A DNA stretch of 64,000 nt from Glutamicibacter sp. B1 (GTDB lineage: Bacteria > Actinomycetota > Actinomycetes > Actinomycetales > Micrococcaceae), in the NCBI RefSeq assembly GCF_039602135.1, contig NZ_CP125942.1, positions 3,038,001 to 3,102,000 of the forward strand, written 5' to 3'. Below the pieces are notes generated by a model. The model made no database searches and was not told the DNA's origin. It saw only the letters and a list, made by a program, of their open reading frames with translations. This document shows positions 38,338 to 46,630 of the stretch, in pieces. Position 1 is the first letter of the stretch. The number at the start of each line of letters is the position of its first letter. The translations under genes were made by a program, and so were the position numbers.

Positions 38338-40452
38338 ATGACCGCCACTCACTGCCCCTATTGCGCCCTGCAGTGCGGCATCACCCTAGAAAACTCGGGT
38401 GCACAGCTTGTCTTGAGCGGACGAGATTTCGAAACCAACGGCGGTGCGCTGTGCCGCAAAGGATTCAGCGCCACCAAACTCCTAGAGCACCCGCAGCGCC
38501 TGCAGACCCCACTACTGCGCCAAAGTGATGGGAGTTTTGCGCCGATTACCTGGGATCGTGCACTGGATCTGATCGCCGAAAAGGCGCTGAGCATCCGCAG
38601 TGAGTCCGGGGCCGACGCGGTGGCCATGTTCGGTTCCGGATCACTGACCAACGAAAAGGCCTACCAATTGGGCAAGTTTGCCCGGCTGGCTTTGGGGACC
38701 TCACGGATCGACTACAACGGGCGCTTTTGTATGTCCTCGGCGGCCGCGGGCACCAATAAGGCTTTTGGCTTGGATCGCGGTATGCCTTTTCCGCTGGCGG
38801 ATCTGGATGACGCGGCCATGATCCTGATGCTCGGCTCCAATGTTGCCGACACCATGCCACCCTTTGTCCGCCACCTGGATACCGTGCGTGAACGCGGCGG
38901 GTTGATCGTGGTGGATCCGCGCCGATCGGCCACCGCTAAGTTGTCCGCCGAGGGGGCTGGCTGGCACCTCCAACCCACCCCGGCCACCGACCTGCAGCTC
39001 CTGCTCGGTTTGGCTCATGTGGTGCTGGCTGAATCTTTGGCTGATAGCGACTATTTGGCCGCGCGTACCACCGGGCTTGATGCCCTGCGTGCCTCGGTGG
39101 CCGCTTGGTGGCCAGAACGCACCGCGGCCATCACCGGTGTGCCCGCCGAAGAAATCCGACGCACCGCCAGAGCTCTGGCCCACGCCGCCCGCGAGGCGAA
39201 AAACGGTGGTCACCCCGTCTATATCCTCACCGGGCGGGGCATCGAACAACATGCCAATGGCACCGATACCGTCAGCGCCGCCATCAACCTCGCCCTGCTC
39301 TTAGGGCTGCCCGGCACCATGGCCGGCGGCTACGGCACCATCACCGGCCAGGGCAATGGACAGGGCGGGCGCGAACACGGTCAAAAGTGTGACCAGCTGC
39401 CCGGTTATCGCAAGATTGCCGATCCCGAGCACCGTGCCCACGTCGCCAAAGTCTGGGGCGTGGATCCTGAGATCATTCCCGGCCCGGGCATCCCCGCGGT
39501 ACAACTACTGAACACTTTGGGTACCGCCACCGGGGCTCGCATGCTCATGATTCACGGGGCCAACCCGGTAGTTTCGGCCCCGGATGCCAACCAGATTTTT
39601 GCTGCCCTGCGTCGCCTGGACTTCTTGGTGGTCGCCGACTTCTTCCTCTCCGAAACCGCTGCCGAAGCAGACCTGGTGCTGCCGGTCTTGCAGTGGGCCG
39701 AAGAGGAGGGAACCATGACCAACTTAGAAGGTCGGATCCTGCGCCGCCGTGCCGCGATCGCCCCACCGGGGCAAGCCAAGAGCGAATTGTGGATCTTCAG
39801 CGAATTGGCCCAGCGACTGCAGGCCCCGGGCACCTTCTCGCCCGATGCCGCCGAGGTCTTTGCTGAGCTTAAACTCGCTTCGGCCGGAGGAATTTCCGAC
39901 TACTCGGGGGTGAATTGGGAGCAACTGGATCAAGGGGCGAAGATCTATTGGCCTTGTCCCGAGGGAAGCACCATCAGTACCGATCCGGCCGCACGCAATG
40001 GCACCCCCAGGCTTTTCCTCGATCGTTTCGCACACCAAGATGGCAAGGCGCAGCTGATCGCGGTGTATGCCCCTGTGGCCTCACCGTCGAAGAAGATCTC
40101 ACTGGTCACCGGCCGGTTATTGGAGCATTACCAATCTGGGACGCAGACCCGACGGGTGGATGAGCTAGCAGCCACCTCCCCGGATGTACGCCTGGAAATT
40201 CATCCGAGTACCGCGTTGGCCCACCAGATTAGCGATGGCCAACTCGTTGAGGTGTCCAATCAGCGTGGCACCACGATCGCCCGCGCCAAACTCAGCACCG
40301 ATATGCGCCTGGACACCGTCTTTTTGCCTTTCCACTTCCCACGCACGTCCACTGCCAACTTACTGACCGACCCCAGCGTGGATCCTTTTAGCGCGATGCC
40401 CGAATTCAAACATGCTCAGGTGAGCCTGAACCCGATCAAGGGGGAAAATTGA
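38338..40452 (+). CDS. nasC: assimilatory nitrate reductase catalytic subunit
   Basis: The 704-residue protein is a DMSO-reductase-family molybdoenzyme with an N-terminal 4Fe-4S cluster on Cys6, Cys9, Cys13 and Cys39 (HCPYCALQC and ALCRKG). Molybdopterin-binding blocks include YNGRFCMSSAAAGTNKAFG (near 130; Cys at the position that would bind Mo) and TGQGNGQGGREHGQKCDQLPG (near 345). It reduces nitrate to nitrite in the cytoplasm; no Tat signal is seen. Its stop overlaps the start of the flavoprotein partner. No C-terminal 2Fe-2S domain is present; that domain sits on the next gene. The symbol could also be nasA. Confidence 0.9.
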   Translation: MTATHCPYCALQCGITLENSGAQLVLSGRDFETNGGALCRKGFSATKLLEHPQRLQTPLLRQSDGSFAPITWDRALDLIAEKALSIRSESGADAVAMFGSGSLTNEKAYQLGKFARLALGTSRIDYNGRFCMSSAAAGTNKAFGLDRGMPFPLADLDDAAMILMLGSNVADTMPPFVRHLDTVRERGGLIVVDPRRSATAKLSAEGAGWHLQPTPATDLQLLLGLAHVVLAESLADSDYLAARTTGLDALRASVAAWWPERTAAITGVPAEEIRRTARALAHAAREAKNGGHPVYILTGRGIEQHANGTDTVSAAINLALLLGLPGTMAGGYGTITGQGNGQGGREHGQKCDQLPGYRKIADPEHRAHVAKVWGVDPEIIPGPGIPAVQLLNTLGTATGARMLMIHGANPVVSAPDANQIFAALRRLDFLVVADFFLSETAAEADLVLPVLQWAEEEGTMTNLEGRILRRRAAIAPPGQAKSELWIFSELAQRLQAPGTFSPDAAEVFAELKLASAGGISDYSGVNWEQLDQGAKIYWPCPEGSTISTDPAARNGTPRLFLDRFAHQDGKAQLIAVYAPVASPSKKISLVTGRLLEHYQSGTQTRRVDELAATSPDVRLEIHPSTALAHQISDGQLVEVSNQRGTTIARAKLSTDMRLDTVFLPFHFPRTSTANLLTDPSVDPFSAMPEFKHAQVSLNPIKGEN

Positions 40453-41915
40453 AGCATCCTGAACACATTGTCATCATCGGTTTTGGCCCGGTGGCTGCCT
40501 CACTGATCGAAGGGCTGATGCCCTCGGTCACCGCCGGCGCCTGCCGCATCACCGTGATCAGCGCCGAAGAACATCTGGCCTATAACCGTGTGTTGCTCGC
40601 CGAACTGGCCATCGGCGCCGCCGCGTTCGATCATCTACTCATGGTTGACGAACAGCGCCTGAGAGCGGCCGGGATTCAATTACACCTCGGCGCCCAGGCC
40701 ACGGGCGTGGATCGTGCCCGACGTCAGGTGCTGATCCGAGGTCGAGACGCAGTGCCCTATGACCGGCTGATTTTTGCTACCGGGGCCCGCGCCATGATCC
40801 CGAGCCTGAACGGGCTGAACTTCGATCCGCACGCCGATACCGCCCTACCCGAAGGCGTTTTTGCCTTGCGCACCATCGCCGACGCCGACAAACTAGCGCG
40901 CTGCCTAGCCCAGGGCCGCCGGATCCTGATCCTCGGTGGCGGCATCCTGGGCATTGAAGCGGCCCTGGCCATTGCCGCCGCTGGTGGCCAGCCCACCCTG
41001 ATCCACCACGGCCCAGCACCCCTGGGCCGCGTAGTGGATTCCGACGGTGGCAAACTCCTCACCCGCTGTCTAGAAGATGCCGGAGTCCAGGTGATCTCCG
41101 GGGTCAAAGCCACCGGCATCGCCAAGGACGATGTCGGCTTCACCGCCCTGGTCACCACCACCCACGGGCAGATTCCCGGTGGCGCCCTGCTGATTTCCAC
41201 CGGCGTGCGCGCCCGCACCGAATTGGCCGAAGGCTGCGGACTGGCCGTAGGTCGCGGCATCAAAACCAATGAGTTCTTGTGTGCCGATACCGAACAGCGC
41301 ATCTATGCCCTGGGCGATTGCGCCGAGGTTGCCGGGCAGCCCCCAGTCGGCCTGCTCGCCCCGGGGTGGGCGCAGGCCAGCTGGTTGGCCCAGCACCTAT
41401 CTTCACCGGAGCAAAGCTCGACCCCAGATTTTTCCGCATCCGACGTGCTCATGCTCAAGGGCCAGGGCATCGAGGTCGCCGCCGCCGGAGATATCAGCGC
41501 AGGTTTTTGGGACGACCCACAGTTGCAGGCCACCGTGTTTGCCGACCCTACCGCTGGACGTTATCTCAAGGTCGTCACCCGAGCCCAGGTGGTTATCGGG
41601 TTCCTGTGCATCGGGTTGCCACTGACCAGTGCGGAACTGATTCTCGCCTACGAGCGTGGCACCGCCCTGCCCCAGGATCGTTCCACGCTGCTGCGTTTGG
41701 ATGATCCGGCCGTGGATCCTAGTTCGGCCCTGCCCAGTGATGACGATCAGCTGTGCCGTTGCTCCGGGGCTACCTATGGCCAGGTCGCCCACGCGGTCTC
41801 CGAAGGTTGCACCACCGTGGCCCAGGTTGGCGACGCGTGTCGCGCGGGCACCGGTTGTGGTGGTTGCAAGTCCAAGATCGAGGAACTGCTGGCCAAGGCC
41901 CCGGCACTCACCTAG
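40449..41915 (+). CDS. nasB: FAD-dependent nitrate reductase electron-transfer subunit with BFD-like 2Fe-2S domain
   Basis: A TTG start overlapping the nitrate reductase stop by four bases gives 488 residues. An FAD/NAD-binding pyridine nucleotide-disulfide oxidoreductase fold occupies residues 1-320 (VIIGFGPVAASL, then LILGGGILGIEAALA and YALGDCAEV). A C-terminal BFD-like domain has Cys436, Cys438, Cys470 and Cys473. This matches NasB, which passes NAD(P)H electrons to the nitrate reductase. It resembles the N-terminal half of NirB and may share ancestry. A terminator follows. Confidence 0.88.
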   Translation: MKHPEHIVIIGFGPVAASLIEGLMPSVTAGACRITVISAEEHLAYNRVLLAELAIGAAAFDHLLMVDEQRLRAAGIQLHLGAQATGVDRARRQVLIRGRDAVPYDRLIFATGARAMIPSLNGLNFDPHADTALPEGVFALRTIADADKLARCLAQGRRILILGGGILGIEAALAIAAAGGQPTLIHHGPAPLGRVVDSDGGKLLTRCLEDAGVQVISGVKATGIAKDDVGFTALVTTTHGQIPGGALLISTGVRARTELAEGCGLAVGRGIKTNEFLCADTEQRIYALGDCAEVAGQPPVGLLAPGWAQASWLAQHLSSPEQSSTPDFSASDVLMLKGQGIEVAAAGDISAGFWDDPQLQATVFADPTAGRYLKVVTRAQVVIGFLCIGLPLTSAELILAYERGTALPQDRSTLLRLDDPAVDPSSALPSDDDQLCRCSGATYGQVAHAVSEGCTTVAQVGDACRAGTGCGGCKSKIEELLAKAPALT

Positions 41916-41941
41916 TCAGGCTGGAACGACAAGCCGGGAAC

Positions 41942-41979
41942 AAGAAAGCAGGAACGAGATATCTCGTTCCTGCTTTCTT
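41942..41979. terminator. bidirectional terminator between nasB and the nirD unit
   Basis: A 38-base perfect palindrome with arms AAGAAAGCAGGAACGAGAT and its complement gives T-rich flanks in both directions. It lies after nasB on the plus strand and after the small ORF beyond nirD on the minus strand. Confidence 0.9.
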
Positions 41980-42001
41980 ATTTGTGACTATGGTGTTGTA
42001 T

Positions 42002-42130
42002 TTACGCTGCAAGTATCTGGTCCTGGACTTCAAACCATCCTTGCCACGCGCTGTGTTCAACGTTGCCGTGCTCGACAACACTGTGTTCAACGACGCTGTG
42101 CTCCGTGCCTGCTGCAATCTCGCGACTCAT
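42002..42130 (-). CDS. 42-residue protein with EHSVV repeat, translationally coupled to nirD
   Basis: This short ORF starts with ATG in the ATGA overlap with the nirD stop and ends with TAA 22 bases before the terminator hairpin. After MSREIAAGT it carries four consecutive five-residue units, EHSVV EHSVV EHGNV EHSAW, and then a QGWFEVQDQILAA tail. Histidines are at 11, 16, 21 and 26. The first two units are identical in protein but differ at four third-codon positions, which argues that the peptide is under selection. No family was recognised. A metal- or heme-binding or NirD-assembly peptide is speculation. Confidence 0.55.
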   Translation of the reverse strand: MSREIAAGTEHSVVEHSVVEHGNVEHSAWQGWFEVQDQILAA

Positions 42131-42522
42131 TTGATCTGCTCCATCCACAATTGGCCTTCAACTTCCATCAGCTTGTGCACGGGCAAGGCCGGCGAATCAG
42201 CGTTCAGGCAGGCACCGGTATCCAGACGGTAAACCTCCTTGTGCAGCGGGCAGGCCACGGTGGCCACGGCTTGACCATCCACAACGGTGTCCCCGAGGAT
42301 GCCGCGGGCCATCACCTTCGCGCCGCTGGTTGGGCAGTGGTGCGAGGTGGCATGAAAATTCTCGCTCTCGGTGCGGAAGAGGGCCAGCTGGGCCCCGTCG
42401 AGCAACAATGCTTCACCCCAGCCGGTTTCGAGTTCTTCGCTCCGGCATACCGGCGCAAAGCTCAGCGTTTCTTCCAGAGTCCCAGTTTCTTCCAGAGTCT
42501 CTTCGATCAATTGCGTGCTCAT
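42127..42522 (-). CDS. nirD: nitrite reductase small subunit (Rieske-type NirD)
   Basis: The 131-residue protein has the NirD/Rieske fold, with SGAKVMARGILGD and VACPLHKEVYRL. One ligand pair, Cys91 and His94 (CPLH), is intact. The other position reads HHCPTS (61-66) instead of the usual CxH, so cluster binding is uncertain; many NirD proteins lack ligands altogether. Residues 6-21 are a tandem of IEETLE, ETGT and LEETLS units not typical of NirD. It should pair with NirB, yet it is transcribed away from nirB across a shared intergenic region, and its stop overlaps a small repeat ORF. Confidence 0.85.
   Translation of the reverse strand: MSTQLIEETLEETGTLEETLSFAPVCRSEELETGWGEALLLDGAQLALFRTESENFHATSHHCPTSGAKVMARGILGDTVVDGQAVATVACPLHKEVYRLDTGACLNADSPALPVHKLMEVEGQLWMEQIK
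42467..42499. repeat. in-frame 18-base tandem duplication in the nirD 5' end
   Basis: GTTTCTTCCAGAGTC occurs twice (42467-42481 and 42485-42499) with an 18-base period. It encodes repeated LEET hexapeptide units at the NirD N-terminus. Confidence 0.85.
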
Positions 42523-42881
42523 GAACGGCGTCCTTTACTGGTTGGTTTTGGCGGATATACCGAGCATAGGAGCCGGTTGTTTCGCCCAGCACCGTGAGCG
42601 ATTGCCAATCAGTAAACCCTGACTCACAGCACAATCTGCGTCCGTGAAACCTCAATAGCACCGGAAATTCCGCGAAACTTCCACGTTGCTCCCTCCCGAT
42701 GCACCCTAAGACTTTCAGCAATGAGTCCAGCATGTTTCGTCACTCTCACCGCCCCTGATCGGGGTGAGGGAGAGATTTACATCGGTGGAAACACCAGAGA
42801 AATTGCATGGCAAAAACGCTTTTCTAGGCTGGAGCCAACAACCTGCTACTGCTCGTTTCTAGGCGAAAGTCGAATTTGATC
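42523..42881. other. 359-base divergent regulatory region between nirD and nirB
   Basis: No gene was seen. The region must hold both nir promoters. A plausible nirB promoter is TTGCAT (42803-42808), a 16-base spacer and TAGGCT (42825-42830). An imperfect GC-rich hairpin (CCCC/GGGG core) sits at 42743-42774. Several GAAAC/GTTTC words are scattered through it, but none forms a good GlnR box. Confidence 0.45.
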
Positions 42882-45485
42882 ATGGGTACCACACACAACG
42901 AACGTCGCATCCTGGTAATTGGTGGCGGCCCCGCAGCACACCGCTTCACCGAGTCGCTAGCCAGCCGGGCCCCACAGAACCTGCACATCACGGTGCTGAC
43001 CGAAGAAGCCCACCTCCCCTACGATCGTGTGGCCCTGTCCAAGGCGCTGACCGATCGCAGCGTGGATCTGACCCTCGGCGATGCCACCTTGTGGGAAGCC
43101 GAACATGTCACCCTAGAAACCGGTGCCAAGGCCGTAGCGATCAACAGTGAACTACGCACCGTCACCACCGAAGATCAGCGCACCTTCGAGTACGACGAAT
43201 TGGTGCTGGCCACCGGTTCCAACGCCGCCACCCTACCGATCCCGGGCAATGAACACACCTTTGTGTACCGCACCCTAGAAGATGTGTGGTCCATCGCCGA
43301 GAAGGTTGAGGAACTAAAAACCACACTGGGTCGCACCCCAGTCGTTGCCACGATCGGCGGCGGGCTGCTCGGCCTAGAAGCTGCCGCCGGCGCCCAGGCG
43401 CTGGGCGCACAGGCCGTGGTGATCGACGGTGGAAAATGGCTGATGGGTACCCAGCTCGATGAGGGCGCAGGTCAGGCCATGGGCCGGTTGATCGCCCAGA
43501 CCGGCTTCACCGTGCACGGCGGGGTTTACCCCAAGGAAGTGCTCAGCGAAGGCACTACCGTCACCGGGGTGCTGATGGCTGACGACCGGGTCATCGACGC
43601 CGACATGGTCGTGGTGTCCATTGGTGTGCGTCCCCGCGACGAGCTGATCCGCAACTACAACCAGGCGCTGGATGATGCCGACAGCCAGGCCCCACGCTTT
43701 TCCATGGGCCCGCGCGGTGGTGTGGTCATCAACGCGCAGTGTGCCACCGATATCGAGCACATCTGGGCCGTGGGTGAAGTCGCGAACTTCGAAGGCCTCT
43801 GCGTAGGTTTGGTCGCCCCAGCCAATTCCATGGCTGAGATCGTCGCCGAACAACTCGCCGGCGGCCAAGCCGAATTCACCGGTTTTGACACCGCCACCAA
43901 ACTCAAGCTCTCCGGGGTGGATGTGGCCAGCTTCGGTGATGCCTTTGCCCGCACCGAAGGCGCCCTGGAAGTGGTGTACGCCGACGCGCCCCGCGGCCTG
44001 TACCAAAAGCTCGTCGTCTCCGCGGATGCAAAGACCCTACTCGGTGGCATCTTTGTTGGTGACGCCACCCCATATCAGTCGCTGCGCCCGATGCTCGGAC
44101 GCGAACTACCCGGCGAACCCGGTGCCTACCTCAGCGCGCTGGGCGGCGAAGCTCCCGAAGGTGAACTGCCCGATGACGCGGTGCTGTGTTCTTGCAACAA
44201 CGTCTCGGCCGGCGCAATCCGTGATGCTGTCTCGGGCTGCGGCAGCTGTGAGGGCAAGGATCCGGTCACCACGGTCTCTGGTCTAAAGGCCTGCACCCGC
44301 GCTGGCACCCAGTGTGGTTCCTGCGTCCCGATGATCAAGAAGTTGATGGAAGCGCAGCTGAAAAAGGACGGCGCCGAAGTCTCCACCGCACTGTGCGAGC
44401 ACATTTCCTTCTCCCGCCCCGAACTCTACGAAGCCATCCGGGTGGCCGACCTGCACACCTTCGGCGAAGTCATGCAGCGTTTTGGTACCGGATCGGGCTG
44501 CGATATTTGCAAGCCGGTGATCGCCAATATCCTTTCCTCGCAGACCTCGGTGCACCCGATGGACGCTGGTTTGGCCGGAGCGCAGGATACCAATGACCGC
44601 GTGCTGGCCAATATGCAAAAGGACGGCACCTACTCGGTAGTTCCGCGCATTCCCGGTGGCGAAATCACCCCGCAGAAGCTCGCCGTGATCGCCGACGTCG
44701 CCCAGAGGTACGGGCTGTATACCAAGCTCACCGGTGGCCTGCGCATCGACATGTTCGGCGCCCGCCTGGAGCAGCTCCCCGATATTTGGAGGGAGCTGGT
44801 CGATGCCGGCTTCGAATCCGGTCAGGCCTACGGAAAGTCGCTGCGCAACGTCAAAACCTGTGTTGGTTCCTCGTGGTGCCGTTACGGCATGCTCGATTCC
44901 ACGGCGCTGGGCATCGAGATGGAGCTGCGCTACCGTGGCCTGCGCGCACCGCACAAGCTCAAGATGGGCGTTTCGGGGTGTGCCCGCGAATGCGCCGAGG
45001 CTCGCGCCAAGGACATCGGCGTGATAGCCACCGCCGAGGGTTGGAACCTCTACGTTGGCGGTAACGGCGGCGCCAACCCGGCCCACGCCCAGCTGTTGGC
45101 CGGCGGGTTGGATGATGCCACGCTCTTCAAGTACATCGATCGCTACCTGATGTACTACATCCGCACCGCCGACAAACTCCAGCGCACCGCCCACTGGTTG
45201 CAAGACCTCGATGGAGGCTTGGAACGCGCCAAGCAGGTGGTCGTCGAAGATTCTCTGGGCCTGGCCGCGGAGCTGGAATCGGCGATGGAAGCGCACGTGG
45301 CCAACTATGAGGATGAATGGGCTGCGACCTTAGCCGATCCGGTCAAGCTCAAGCGTTTCCGCTCCTTCGTGAACACCGCGCAGCCTGATACCGATTTGGA
45401 GTATGTTTCCGAACGTGGCCAGCGACGCCCCGCCGAGCCGGTGGCATTAGGTGCCAGCATCCCGGTCGGAGCCCCGCAGCACTAG
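42882..45485 (+). CDS. nirB: assimilatory nitrite reductase large subunit (NADH, siroheme)
   Basis: From the ATG at 42882 the protein has 867 residues (a TTG two codons upstream is possible). In order it has an FAD/NAD domain (VIGGGPAAHRF, then ATIGGGLLGLEAAAG near 165), a BFD-like 2Fe-2S domain (CSCNN near 445, then CTRAGTQCGSC), and another CDIC-containing linker. The ferredoxin-like half domain follows. The siroheme/4Fe-4S domain has Cys660, Cys666, Cys700 and Cys704 in CX5C and CX3C spacing. It reduces nitrite to ammonia with six electrons. NirD is encoded on the opposite strand, which is uncommon. Confidence 0.94.
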   Translation: MGTTHNERRILVIGGGPAAHRFTESLASRAPQNLHITVLTEEAHLPYDRVALSKALTDRSVDLTLGDATLWEAEHVTLETGAKAVAINSELRTVTTEDQRTFEYDELVLATGSNAATLPIPGNEHTFVYRTLEDVWSIAEKVEELKTTLGRTPVVATIGGGLLGLEAAAGAQALGAQAVVIDGGKWLMGTQLDEGAGQAMGRLIAQTGFTVHGGVYPKEVLSEGTTVTGVLMADDRVIDADMVVVSIGVRPRDELIRNYNQALDDADSQAPRFSMGPRGGVVINAQCATDIEHIWAVGEVANFEGLCVGLVAPANSMAEIVAEQLAGGQAEFTGFDTATKLKLSGVDVASFGDAFARTEGALEVVYADAPRGLYQKLVVSADAKTLLGGIFVGDATPYQSLRPMLGRELPGEPGAYLSALGGEAPEGELPDDAVLCSCNNVSAGAIRDAVSGCGSCEGKDPVTTVSGLKACTRAGTQCGSCVPMIKKLMEAQLKKDGAEVSTALCEHISFSRPELYEAIRVADLHTFGEVMQRFGTGSGCDICKPVIANILSSQTSVHPMDAGLAGAQDTNDRVLANMQKDGTYSVVPRIPGGEITPQKLAVIADVAQRYGLYTKLTGGLRIDMFGARLEQLPDIWRELVDAGFESGQAYGKSLRNVKTCVGSSWCRYGMLDSTALGIEMELRYRGLRAPHKLKMGVSGCARECAEARAKDIGVIATAEGWNLYVGGNGGANPAHAQLLAGGLDDATLFKYIDRYLMYYIRTADKLQRTAHWLQDLDGGLERAKQVVVEDSLGLAAELESAMEAHVANYEDEWAATLADPVKLKRFRSFVNTAQPDTDLEYVSERGQRRPAEPVALGASIPVGAPQH

Positions 45486-45487
45486 GC

Positions 45488-45529
45488 CACTGATCCACCC
45501 GCGTTGTTACCAGCGCGGGTGGATCAGTG
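45488..45529. terminator. shared terminator between nirB and the aldo/keto reductase gene
   Basis: The perfect 16-base arms CACTGATCCACCCGCG and CGCGGGTGGATCAGTG have a 10-base loop. The stop codon of the minus-strand gene lies in the loop. Confidence 0.8.
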
Positions 45530-46496
45530 CGCGCAGCATCGAATCATATAGATCGCGCACCGAGGCGCTAAAACCTTCGGAAATTTCCAGTGCACCCGCC
45601 GCCGCATTGGCTCGCGCCTGTTCTGGGTTGCGAGCACCAGGAATGATCGTGCTGATCCCCTCTTGTGCTGCCAGCCAAGCGAGCGCTACTTGAGCGCTGG
45701 TCGCGTCGGGGGCTTCTGCCGCCGCCAACCGCGCGAACTGCCCGGCCGCCTGAATACCTGTCGCGTAATCAACACCCGAGAAGGTCTCCCCTACGTCGAA
45801 CGCGGAACCATCACGGTTGAAGTTTCGGTGATCGTCCTTGGCAAACTCGGTCTGCAGGTTGTATCGGTTGGTCAGCAGGCCACTTGCCAGTGGAACTCTC
45901 GCAATGATGCCGACGCCGGCCTCGCGAGCTGCCGGAAGAACTACTTCCAGTGGTTTGTGCCTAAAAGCGTTAATGATGATCTGCACCGTCGCCACATTCG
46001 GCCGAGCAATGGCGGCCAAAGCTTCCTCTACGGTTTCCACCGAGACGCCATAATTGCTCATGCGTCCTTCATCTACCATGGTGTCCAGCGCATCGTAGGT
46101 TGCTTCGTTGCTGTACACAGGAGTTGGTGGGCAGTGCAGTTGAACAAGATCGAGGGTGTCTACCCCAAGGTTGGCACGCGATCGATCGTTCCATGCCCGA
46201 AATGCGTCCAAGTGGTAGTTTTCCGGTAGCTGTTCAACTCTTCGCCCCATTTTGGTGGCTACGGTGACCTTGGCATCCGGGTTGTTTTTCAGCCATGTGC
46301 CGATCAGCTGTTCGCTGCGCCCATCGCCATAGACGTCAGCCGTATCAAAGAAGTTCACTCCGGCTTCATAGGCGGAATCTAGTACCGCTAAAGCCTCAGA
46401 TTCTTCGACTGATCCCCAGTCGGCACCTAGTTGCCAGGTGCCCAAACCGATGACAGATACATTGCGGTGTGTTCGTCCAAGTTCTCGTTGTTGCAT
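45507..46496 (-). CDS. aldo/keto reductase
   Basis: The 329-residue protein has the (beta/alpha)8 aldo/keto reductase pattern: GLGTWQLG near residue 18, FFDTADVYGDGRSEQLIG near 50 (Asp and Tyr of the catalytic tetrad), KMGRR with the lysine near 83, and QLHCPP with the histidine near 120. The C-terminal cofactor motif IPGARNPEQARANA matches the Tas/YakC-type branch, which usually uses NADPH. The substrate is unknown. It is monocistronic and convergent with nirB. Confidence 0.9.
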   Translation of the reverse strand: MQQRELGRTHRNVSVIGLGTWQLGADWGSVEESEALAVLDSAYEAGVNFFDTADVYGDGRSEQLIGTWLKNNPDAKVTVATKMGRRVEQLPENYHLDAFRAWNDRSRANLGVDTLDLVQLHCPPTPVYSNEATYDALDTMVDEGRMSNYGVSVETVEEALAAIARPNVATVQIIINAFRHKPLEVVLPAAREAGVGIIARVPLASGLLTNRYNLQTEFAKDDHRNFNRDGSAFDVGETFSGVDYATGIQAAGQFARLAAAEAPDATSAQVALAWLAAQEGISTIIPGARNPEQARANAAAGALEISEGFSASVRDLYDSMLRALIHPRW

Positions 46497-46630
46497 GCGT
46501 CCGAGTGTAGTGCGTCACCTGCATCGGCTGCGATGATGTATTCGCATTCTTGACACATTCGGCGTTTCAACCAATCACTTTATGATCTATTCGATAGAAT
46601 ATTCAGTGTCATCACAACACCGAGGAGATC

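Noticed and set aside
41908..42117. 69-codon minus-strand ORF downstream of nirD
   Set aside because: It runs through the perfect terminator palindrome and lacks a ribosome-binding site. The overlapping 42-codon frame coupled to nirD explains the repeat better.
42523..42881. GlnR-box candidates around the GAAAC/GTTTC words between nirD and nirB
   Set aside because: None shows the paired GTNAC and GAAAC half-sites with six-base spacing; the best candidate is off by one base.
43374..45296. Long minus-strand ORFs opposite nirB (43374-44006 and 44283-45296)
   Set aside because: They are antisense to the conserved siroheme reductase, without motifs or ribosome-binding sites.
46540..46620. TTGACA near the SPFH gene as its promoter
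   Set aside because: The nearest TATGAT is 25 bases away, too far for a standard promoter.
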